12,743 nucleotides of DNA from Euperipatoides rowelli (lineage: Eukaryota; Onychophora; Udeonychophora; Euonychophora; Peripatopsidae): assembly GCA_003024985.2 (NCBI GenBank), contig PXIH01S0009012.1; one strand, given 5' to 3'. This document shows positions 1 to 6,014 of the stretch, one piece after another (position 1 is the stretch's first letter; the number at the start of each line of letters is the position of its first letter). The translations under genes were made by a program, and so were the position numbers. Under the pieces are notes generated by a model that saw only the letters and a program-made list of their open reading frames with translations, ran no database searches and was not told where the DNA came from.

Positions 1-27
1 ATATTTGTATTTGTATTTGTATAAATC
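1..27 (+). repeat. ATTTGT microsatellite-like tail, probable 3' end of a LINE-like element
   Basis: Three tandem ATTTGT units lie at 3-20. The same motif, two units at 854-865, closes the LINE-like insertion at 476-867, directly after a 3' hairpin. Short tandem tails of this kind are known at the 3' ends of several non-LTR retrotransposon clades. I therefore infer that the window opens on the last bases of another copy of the same family, in the same orientation, with its body outside the window. Only the repeat is directly visible here. Confidence 0.5.
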
Positions 28-88
28 TTTTACCGCGTGTTTGACATTATCTGTATACAACACCAAACTGTGTGATTAACGTATCATA
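28..88 (+). other. Leader upstream of the gag-like pseudogene
   Basis: These 61 bases lie between the ATTTGT tail and the ATG at 89. No long terminal repeat end and no obvious tRNA primer-binding site can be seen. The context before the ATG has A at -3. If the gag piece comes from an LTR retrotransposon, its 5' LTR has been lost or replaced by the element whose tail is at 1-27. Confidence 0.3.
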
Positions 89-475
89 ATGGATGACGCG
101 GGTCTTATCAAACCATCTGTTTTGATATTCAATGGAAACCTAGCACGTAATTGGAAATTATGGAAAGATGAGTTTGAAATTTATCTAGAGGCAACTGGCA
201 GCAACAGTAAGACGTTGCCAAGAAAAAGAGAGATTTTTCTCAATCTTCTAGGACGTGAAGGCCGGGAAGTAGCTCAACAGTTTACCANCGACAATGATCA
301 ACCNCTAACCATGCAAGAGTTAATATCAAAATTTGATCAGTACTGCAACCCGAGGAAAAATGTCATGTTTTCAAGGTTTAAGTTGTGGTCAATGACTAAA
401 TGGGAGCATGAAACTGTGCGTCAGTTTGCTACGAGATTATTACAGGTTGCTAAAGATGGAGGATATGAAGAGTAG

Positions 476-867
476 GATTTTATGGATGGTTTAAGTATTG
501 TTTAGTTTAACTATAAGAATATTGGCTAGTATTTCAATTTTTATAATTGGTATGTATTTATTTTTTAATAGGTCGACAAATAAAGTAGTGAAGCTAGTTA
601 AAGTGTAGGTCTGTAGATATTTTAAGTGTGGTTAGGGGAGTTTATTAAGGTTGTTTGGTATTTTAATGAATTGTTGATGGGTTTTTTTTTTTTTTAATTA
701 AAATCCCCAAGATTAAATAGCCTATAGGCTAATAAAAACATAAAAANAAAAAAAANAAAAAAATAAAAAAAAAACAATAAAATATATTAAAAAAAAAAAA
801 AGATTAGGACTAGGGACAACCTCGCTGGACTATAGTCTGTTGTTGTCCGACATATTTGTATTTGTAC
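476..867 (+). mobile_element. LINE-like 3' end inserted in the gag remnant
   Basis: This 392-bp non-coding segment sits exactly between two codons of the gag remnant, so its limits are set by the host frame. It is very AT-rich, with a T run at 682-695 and A runs at 741-800 that contain two N calls. It ends in a hairpin (814-848) followed by two ATTTGT units (854-865). A 5'-truncated body with a structured 3' end and a short tandem tail is the usual form of a dead-on-arrival non-LTR retrotransposon or a SINE sharing its tail. No target-site duplication could be found, so a tailed SINE or a more complex event remains possible. No coding part of the parent element is included. Confidence 0.55.
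814..848 (+). other. 3' hairpin of the LINE-like insertion
   Basis: GGACAAC at 814-820 pairs with GTTGTCC at 842-848. Inside the loop, GACTATAGTC (828-837) is a perfect 10-bp palindrome. The hairpin sits 5 bases before the first ATTTGT tail unit (854). In stringent LINE clades such as UnaL2-type elements, a 3' stem-loop next to a short tandem tail is what the reverse transcriptase recognises. The pairing is seen; the role is inferred. Confidence 0.55.
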
Positions 868-962
868 AACATAGTAAGAGACAGAATAGTTTTCGGTATT
901 GATGATGACAACTTAAGACAGAGGATTCTTGAAAAAGATGAAATGACTCTGCGACAGGTAGG

Positions 963-1052
963 CTACTTGTTGTACGTGCTAGTGAAGTTACTTCAAGACA
1001 AATGAAATAAATTAAAACACGAATGGAAATTTGTCACATATACAACAAGTAG
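963..1052. repeat. 12-bp perfect inverted repeat around the end of the gag remnant
   Basis: CTACTTGTTGTA at 963-974 is the reverse complement of TACAACAAGTAG at 1041-1052. The spacer is 66 bases and holds the last readable gag codons. The left arm overlaps the point where the gag frame shifts. It could be a small foldback event or chance in AT-rich DNA; no target duplication is visible. Confidence 0.3.
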
Positions 1053-1295
1053 TGAGATAAAAAAAATTTTGATGAAAAAACTGATTACCGGTATTAATTT
1101 ACCATTCTAATTTTCTATTTATAAATGAAGGAGAGATGAAGATCCCCACGACTCTACTTCAGAATCATCATTTGATGACTTATTTATCAAGGATTTCTTG
1201 GAAACTTTTGAATCTAGTAGAGCAACAAGGGACATCATAGAATTGGTAGAAAACATACAGGTAATCCTAAACCTTTAAATATAACACAGGGCTTG

Positions 1296-2047
1296 AAATT
1301 AGAAATTTTATACTGGGAGCAAATATTTGTCTCCACTCACAAGTGGGTGGAAGCAAGTTGTGTCTTATTGGGAGCAATCTTTTTCTTTTTTTTTTTAATT
1401 ACGGGTTACCGTAGGCCTATATTGTCAATTTATTTTTAATTTAGCTTTATTAAAATCAAAATATTGAAATTCAAATTTGTTACAAATGACAGGTTTTTAC
1501 ATTAGATTTTTTGCCACATTATTAAACCATCAGGTAAAATTGTTCCATTGAACATCCTTAAATGATGAAAATTAGAGTTAAATTTACAGTGGATGAATTC
1601 AGATCTTTTTGCTAAATGTGATGGCATGAGGGGATGATGAATATTGAACTATAACCTCCTTCCGCCCAACCCCTATCTTTTTCAGCTTGAGTGTTTACCT
1701 AGCCCTTTCTCCAAAAAAAACATTTTTTTACTTAAAAACATTTTAAAAACAAAAAATGAAATTTTATAATTAAAATAAAGAAATAATTTTATTATTTAAT
1801 GATAGTGATAAATATAATTGCACTATTTAATTTTTACATAATTATTGGCTAGAATACTAATATTTAAAAATAAATAATAAATAGCACATTAAAAAATAAA
1901 TTACTGAACTATGCTAGTCAATAATTATGTAAAAATGAAAGTGATATTTTATAAATTTTTATCATGTAAATAATAAAAAAAATATTTTTTAGCGCCCAAA
2001 TTAGAAATTTTATGCTGGAAGCAAATATTTGCTCCCACTCACAAGTG
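1296..2047 (+). repeat. Paired 50-bp direct repeats near the two ends of the hAT-like element
   Basis: Bases 1296-1345 and 1998-2047 match at 45 of 50 positions by eye. The similarity resumes after a small indel (GTCTTATTGGGAGCAAT near 1362-1378 against GTCTTACTGGGTGCAAT near 2051-2067). Each copy contains a near-palindrome based on GGGAGCAAATATTTGCTCCC. The left copy lies next to the left terminus while the right copy lies inside the right terminus in the same orientation. This suggests an internal duplication of one end or a nested related copy. Confidence 0.7.
1781..1985. repeat. Long imperfect palindrome inside the hAT-like element
   Basis: The best-matched arms are 1821-1855 and 1910-1943, sharing a TTTTTACATAATTATTG core followed by CTAG. 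Weaker, AT-rich complementarity continues outwards to about 1781 and 1985. The loop is about 54 bases. This could form a hairpin in RNA or single-stranded DNA. It may mark a second, foldback-type element nested in the hAT-like one. Confidence 0.55.
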
Positions 2048-2394
2048 ACCGTCTTACTGGGTGCAATTGCTCTCATTGCTCCCACTAAATTCGAGCCCTG
2101 ATAACATTTATGGATACAGCTGCTAAATGGAAATTTTATAACATCTGGGGCCCCCCTGAAATTTCGTAACAGAAAATTAAGCGAGGATAGAACTAGAGAA
2201 ACAAAGGAAAAATATAGTCTCAAAAGATTTAATGATAGAGCAAAGAATGATGATCAAAATAATCTGAAATATCCGACTACTTCGCATTCATCAAACACGG
2301 ATAAGGGTAGAGACTCTCATAATGATATAAAGGATAAAACAATAGATATGGTCTCTGTGCCTGGAGCTGTTGAGAATATTTCCAAAGATAATTA

Positions 2395-3318
2395 TGAAGA
2401 ATTTGATCATTGTTACTGATGATGATGAATTGCTGTTTTATATTAACACTTGTTCTATGATCAATAAACTTAGATTGAGCTACTGCTGGGATCTCAGAAT
2501 CCCCTGTTGTTCTTTTTGGCTGAAGAAAGATATAGATGATGCATTGAATATTAGTGACTATATTTTAGTCAGGAATGATAGAAAAAAAGGAAGGGGGGAG
2601 GTGTGGCTATGTATATCAGATCAGACATTGAATTTGACTTAGTAGAAACTGATTTTAGGGATTATTTGGTAGGTGTTTTATATCGTCCTGATTTCGTTGA
2701 TCACGGATTTTTGTCTTGGTGTAATAAAGAGTTTAAATATTTCTATAAAAATAAAATTCTATATATTAATTGGCTTAGATTTCAAACTGCCTAAGATAGA
2801 TTGTAGGTCTGAGAGCAGTAATTATACCGAGGTTCCTTTGAAGATGATTTCTTTAACTGTTTTATATAGAGATTTATATCAACATATTGATTTCCATAAA
2901 AGATTTAGAGCTTGCTCTGCTTCAATACTGGATCTTGTATTCAGTTTAAATAAATACTCATTATACAACTTTGAATCTCATCCACCATTAGGTAATAGTG
3001 ATCAATTGATCATATCTTTCAAGATATCTGTTCCAATTTAAGGGTGAAAGTAATTATAATACCAAGTTCAAATATAGAAAGATTGATTTCCAGAAAATTA
3101 ATCAATTGCTAGAAGGGTTCAATACAAAAAACTATTTTAATGATATTGAAAAAATAGATTCTGACTACTGTCATTTTTTGTGATTCTGGGATAAAGTTTT
3201 AAATAAATCGGTTCCTAAATTTTGTAGTAATCAAGACAGGGCTGAATATAAAAATAGAATACCGTAATACGATATATAACTTAGTAAAAACATTGATTTT
3301 TGTGAGTATCTACTCTAG
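2395..3318 (+). pseudogene. LINE (CR1/Jockey-like) endonuclease region, decayed
   Basis: Pieces of an apurinic-type endonuclease domain follow one another in three frames. They read LLFYINTCSMINKL near the start, then WLKKDIDDALNISDYILVRN at about 2516-2575, then GVAMYIRSDIEFDLVE after a frameshift in a G run near 2590-2600. VGVLYRPDF follows, then ILIGLDFKLPK at 2761-2793, matching the family's GDLN-type block with the key residues lost. SILDLVFSLN and GNSDQLIISFKI (about 2998-3030) correspond to the terminal SDH block, where the catalytic His reads Gln. A recognisable post-endonuclease linker runs to about 3318 with in-frame stops, including a TGA at about 3181. The domain nicks target DNA for target-primed reverse transcription. 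Frameshifts and catalytic changes show it is dead. The clade is tentative. Confidence 0.75.
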
Positions 3319-3745
3319 TTTTTTTTTTTTAATGATTATTCAAAATATAATTATGGTAGTTTTCACTTTACATTTTCCATTTTTTGTATATGAAAAATGA
3401 TCTTGATTCGGTCAATGTTTGTCTTTTTTTTTTATTCATAGTTTTTTGGTAGTCCTTAGTTTACTTCTTGGACTTTTATTTGAATAGTTAATTGCACTGT
3501 TTCAGTCTTTATTAATTATTTTGGTTTTATAGGCTATTAGAAGTTTAGAAGAAATTAATAACTGTTTGTACTTAATCTGTAGGATTATAACTATAATGTT
3601 ATTTTTGCTTTGTTTTTATTTGTATCATTTATGTATAGCCTATTTATTTTAAATGTGTTTGAAATTTGAATTTGTTGTAAATTTTGTTACATTTTTTTTT
3701 TCTATATCTTGTATATTTAAAAGCAATTTTCTTAGAGAAATAAAT
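3319..3745 (+). other. T-rich non-coding stretch between the two LINE pieces
   Basis: No coding frame is credible here. The stretch is strongly T-rich on the plus strand. It contains poly-T runs at about 3320 and 3428 and ends near AATAAA at 3739-3744, just before the LINE frame resumes. It replaces the LINE's reverse-transcriptase core. It looks like a retroelement 3' UTR in the same orientation, possibly a second truncated LINE inserted here, but no hairpin, tail or target duplication was found to prove it. Confidence 0.35.
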
Positions 3746-4545
3746 CTAAATGATAATGGATGCAGATGATTTTATGATCTATAGATGTGTGGATAATCTA
3801 GGAGATTTTTAGACATTTTCAGGAGCACGTTGATAGATTCACTGTTTGGTGTAAAGAGAATTGTTTGTTTTTGAATTTTGACAAATGTGTGATACTAAGT
3901 TTGGGACATCCAAGTAGAAGATAGCCATTTAAAATGAATAACTTTCCAATTAAATGGGTCACAGATGATCACAAAGACCTTGGTATTATTGTGGATAGGA
4001 GATTGTGTTATGATATTCACAACTATATTATAGCAAAGTCTAAACAAAAAATGGGTCAAATTAAGAGAAGTTTTAGTTTCTTAGATCACAGAACAGTTAA
4101 AAAAATTGTACAATATTTATGTACAACCTTTGTTAGATTATGGTTCTGTGGCTATTAATTTAAGTTTTAAGGAGGATGTTTCGAGACTAAAAGGTTGCTT
4201 TAGATCAATGTCTTATAAAGATCGTTTAAAGAAATTATTAATGTATTCTCCCCAACAAAGAAGAATAAGATATTACCCAATTGTTTTATTAAAATACAAA
4301 AAGATAGTTATCATACTTATGATTTTAATTTTACTAGTAGCACTGTTCAATCCCTTAGAGGTCATTGAAAAAAAACTAATGCTTCCGTTTAGAGCTGGAA
4401 ACATTCACAAAGGATATATTGCAAGTAGAACTGTGTTTTGGTGGAACATGCCTGCAGAGGTGAATTCCTTGAGTTGTCATTCATTTAAAGCTAGACTTGA
4501 TTTGTTTTTGGGTGGTGATAGATGCTTTGGTGAATTGATTTAATA
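3746..4545 (+). pseudogene. LINE reverse transcriptase C-terminal region, decayed
   Basis: The frame resumes at the reverse-transcriptase active site: ADDFMIYRCVDNLGDF, where the usual YADD reads DADD (3759-3770). HVDRFTVWCKENCLFLNFDK follows, the family's WC..N.L.LN..K block. Then IKWVTDDHKDLGIIVDRRL (within 3934-4158) matches the KDLGV.LD..L block. A frameshift near 4120-4140 moves to a frame with YVQPLLDYGSVA, then SYKDRLKKL, and finally RTVFWWNMPAEVNSLSCHSF (about 4430-4491), the typical R..FWN.LP..V...S...FK..LD end of CR1/Jockey-type polymerases. The last stop is at 4541-4543. It probably belongs to the same element as the endonuclease pieces, with the polymerase core lost. The damaged YADD Tyr and the frameshifts make it inactive. 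Confidence 0.75.
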
Positions 4546-4665
4546 CAAATGTAATGGGGGGAGTAGGCTAATTTTCTTTTTAGTGAAAAGTCTCCAAGAC
4601 CATCACTTATGCTAACCTAATCTAATGATATTTATTCTAATCTAATGTTCAGTGAAAAAAAAAAA
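4546..4665 (+). repeat. LINE 3' UTR and short CTAATCTAATG-type tail
   Basis: This follows the last LINE stop. It contains CTAATCTAATG-like units (about 4615-4627 and 4637-4647) and a poly-A run at about 4656-4668. This fits the 3' end of the LINE. The exact end and any target duplication could not be set by eye. Confidence 0.4.
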
Positions 4666-4703
4666 AAATCCAATTTTTTTTTGGTTTCTTAAAAAAAATC
4701 ACA

Positions 4704-4738
4704 TTTAATAAAATGTTAAAAATACAATTATTTTTAAT
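4704..4738 (-). terminator. Candidate polyadenylation signals for the BAF gene
   Basis: On the minus strand ATTAAA occurs at 4733-4738 and again at 4704-4709, about 85 and 115 bases past the BAF stop. A further AATAAA at 4631-4636 lies inside the LINE tail. In such AT-rich DNA these hexamers also arise by chance, so the choice is uncertain. Confidence 0.35.
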
Positions 4739-4820
4739 AGAAAATTATTTTTATAAAAATTGTATTAGTTCATTTTTACTATGAAAATTATAACAAATTC
4801 TTTGTAACATGTGGTAACGA

Positions 4821-5093
4821 TTAAAGAAATTCTTCACACCAATTTGATAAACATGTATAACAATCTTTCGATTGCTTACTGTTAGCACCGCAGGCATCCT
4901 TTAACCAAGCTAGAAAAAGATCTTCTTTTTTCTTCAAAAGTAGAAATTGACCAAGAACAACATAAGCCTTATCAAAACCTTTGTCCTCTAACCGTTTACC
5001 TAAAACTTCTCCAATGCCAGCCAATTCTGTGACGGCTTTGTTTCCCATAGGTTCTGACACAAAATTTCGATGTTTCTGCGAAGTGGACGACAT
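4821..5093 (-). CDS. BANF1: Barrier-to-autointegration factor (BAF/BANF1) homologue, 90 aa
   Basis: BAF is a small homodimeric protein that bridges double-stranded DNA, binds LEM-domain proteins and lamin, and helps rebuild the nuclear envelope after mitosis. It was named for blocking retroviral self-integration. The frame is complete and the usual length for the family (human 89 aa). The N-terminus [19 protein letters not shown] has the conserved Ser/Thr cluster that VRK kinases phosphorylate in other animals. The helix-hairpin-helix DNA-binding motif is at about residues 21-36 ([14 protein letters not shown]). It is followed by [15 protein letters not shown] and the conserved C-terminal [14 protein letters not shown]. 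No residue break or frameshift is seen. The ATG at 5093 is chosen because the homology begins there, A is at -3, and a splice acceptor lies 26 bases upstream. That acceptor argues against a processed retrocopy. The coding part is one exon. The form is closest to arthropod BAF as I know the family. Confidence 0.95.
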   Translation of the reverse strand: MSSTSQKHRNFVSEPMGNKAVTELAGIGEVLGKRLEDKGFDKAYVVLGQFLLLKKKEDLFLAWLKDACGANSKQSKDCYTCLSNWCEEFL

Positions 5094-5116
5094 ATTTACG
5101 ATTGTAATTAACACCT

Positions 5117-5140
5117 GGCTGAAAATGAAAATTGTCAATT
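5117..5140 (-). other. Probable 3' splice site in the BAF 5' UTR
   Basis: On the minus strand the sequence reads a T-rich tract (CAATTTTCATTTTCAG) with CAG at 5121-5119, followed by exon sequence running to the BAF ATG at 5093. This is a strong acceptor. It explains why the frame stays open upstream to 5168 without homology: that part would be intron. The matching donor and first exon were not located. They may lie in or beyond the hAT MITE at 5212-5542. Confidence 0.6.
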
Positions 5141-5203
5141 TTAATTTTAAAAAAAAAACATCTGGCATTTATGAATTAATTATTCTATACTCTAAGTACA
5201 ACA

Positions 5204-5550
5204 GAATAAACCAGGGGTACATATATTCTTCACATTAAAATGAAAATCTTCCCGAGTTGCTAGAAGATTCTTCCCGAGTAGCCTACGGTACCGAGAGTGA
5301 CAGCATTGACCTTTTTTTTTTTAACATTAATAAAGTAATAAGCTAATAATTTAAAATAATTTAGATAATAAGGTATTTAATTAAATTAAGAAATTTTAGT
5401 TAAGATATGCTATCTATTCAATTAATGCTTATGTTTCATCAAGTATTCAATATTTTTTTAAATCGGATGCCTCAATTTCTTCCCGAAGTTGAAATTCTTC
5501 CCGAGCTGTTTGCTCACTCTTTGGTAAGAATATACACCCCTGGAATAAAC
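5204..5550. mobile_element. hAT MITE, 331 bp (5212-5542), with perfect 8-bp target duplications
   Basis: The termini are CAGGGGTACATATATTCTT on the left (5212) and, reverse-complemented, CAGGGGTGTATATTCTTACC on the right (ending 5542). An 8-bp duplication GAATAAAC flanks both ends exactly (5204-5211 and 5543-5550), the length hAT transposases produce. There is no transposase frame. Four subterminal CTTCCCGA motifs, all in plus orientation, lie at about 5248, 5269, 5479 and 5497. They are candidate transposase-binding repeats. It sits between the BAF start and the HEATR1 3' end, and may lie in BAF's first intron or promoter. Confidence 0.88.
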
Positions 5551-6014
5551 GGATGCCATTCAGTAGAAAGGAACCAACCCACAAATTTACTAATTTTAAG
5601 ATAACTTGCTAGATAAAAGCAGCATATCATTTTAGACTTCTGACATATTTATATTATATAAGTTGTAGTTTTAAAACAAAATGCTTGGTAAGATAATTAT
5701 TCAAATATTAAATTTTATTACTTCAGGACAATGGTCATTTTTGTTTTCCATTTGTTTACATCTTGCAGAATATACTTTTCCTGTGTTGTGATTACTCTCT
5801 ATATCTTAGATTAAAATTCCAACATTTGACCACAAGATGTTTAAACAGCATAAAGTGATAAAAAACAGGTCAATATTAGAATATTTGCAGTGTAATCCAG
5901 ATTGTATTATTGGTTTAAATTGGATATTTTAAATTAATTTAACATAAGTGATACTATAATGGCTTAATGAAGTTTGGATTGTATACAGTTTTAGGAATTT
6001 GAACAATCACAAGT
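5551..6014. other. Intergenic stretch downstream of HEATR1
   Basis: AT-rich with no credible coding frame on either strand. It should hold the HEATR1 3' UTR (minus strand) and possibly the BAF promoter or first exon. No RNA gene or repeat was seen in it. Confidence 0.5.
5714..5719 (-). terminator. Candidate polyadenylation signal for HEATR1
   Basis: AATAAA on the minus strand, about 295 bases past the HEATR1 stop. It is the first canonical hexamer I found downstream of that stop. Chance occurrence in AT-rich DNA cannot be excluded. Confidence 0.4.

Larger units (their letters stand above)
89..1010 (+). pseudogene. Gypsy-like (Ty3 class) retrotransposon gag remnant, split by an insertion
   Basis: The first piece (89-475, 128 codons) has the look of the retrotransposon gag domain: an N-terminal NGNLARNWKLWKDEFEIYLE block, then KFDQYCNPRKNVMFSRFKLW, then a segment where VRQFATRL fits the family's ETVxQFVTxL helix. 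The sequence then hits a stop. The next part of the same domain (I-V-R-D-R-I-V-F-G-I) reappears at 868 in the same codon phase once 476-867 is left out. A one-base loss near 960-968 then shifts the frame, and the family-like block VVRASEVTSRQMK is read at 969-1007 before a TAA at 1008-1010. No zinc knuckle, protease or polymerase follows, so this is a dead 5' fragment. Gag packages element RNA in the cytoplasm. Two N calls (288, 304) lie in the first piece. Assignment to gypsy-like gag is from pattern recognition; a domesticated gag is unlikely given the breaks. Confidence 0.72.
1287..2100. mobile_element. Non-autonomous hAT-like DNA transposon, 814 bp
   Basis: The left end reads CAGGGCTTGAAATTAG and the right end, reverse-complemented, reads CAGGGCTCGAATTTAG. 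This is the CAGGG-type terminus of hAT transposons. A 6-bp direct duplication, ATAACA, abuts both ends (1281-1286 and 2101-2106). hAT elements normally make 8 bp, so two bases may have decayed. No transposase frame is present; the interior is AT-rich and non-coding. Subterminal GGGAGCAA-type motifs occur at both ends. The element interrupts the degenerate frame at 1129-2419, so it is younger than that frame. Confidence 0.68.
1129..2419 (+). pseudogene. Unrecognised degenerate reading frame split by a hAT-like element
   Basis: An open, charged frame runs from 1132 to 1260, starting RDEDPHDSTSESSFDDLF and ending IIELVENIQ. After the hAT-like insertion (1287-2100) and one copy of its target duplication are discounted, the same frame continues from 2120 (reading LLNGNFITSGAPLKFRNRKL) to a TGA at 2417-2419. 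The join at 1261-1286 plus 2107-2119 is 39 bases and contains in-frame stops. It also begins with GT (GTAATC after CAG) and ends in ACAG, so it could be a tiny phase-0 intron that took the insertion, or plain decay. The frame runs into the LINE endonuclease region just downstream, so it may be the LINE's first ORF or leader. I do not recognise the family. It shows no zinc finger, signal peptide or membrane segment. Confidence 0.4.

Noticed and set aside
718-731. Perfect 14-bp palindrome TAGCCTATAGGCTA
   Set aside because: Short, isolated and within an AT-rich repeat. No mirrored partner or known site.
1918-2223. 101-codon minus-strand frame
   Set aside because: It covers the right end of the hAT-like element and its flank and is low-complexity and hydrophobic. 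It contains translated transposon terminus rather than a gene.
4821-5093. BAF as an anti-retroelement defence locus linked to the nearby retroelements
   Set aside because: BAF is a housekeeping chromatin protein. Closeness to transposon debris in a repeat-rich genome is expected and shows no functional link.
5094-5168. 25-codon N-terminal extension of BAF
   Set aside because: It has no homology and crosses a strong splice acceptor. BAF proteins begin at the MSSTSQKHR block.
4981-5238. 85-codon plus-strand frame
   Set aside because: Mostly antisense to BAF and its 5' flank, with no family resemblance.
1409-5290. Shared TACCGTAGGC 10-mer, inverted between the two hAT elements
   Set aside because: Too short to show relationship, and the elements' ends and interiors otherwise differ.
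5407-5604. 65-codon plus-strand frame
   Set aside because: It lies across the hAT MITE right end and flank and shows no coding features.
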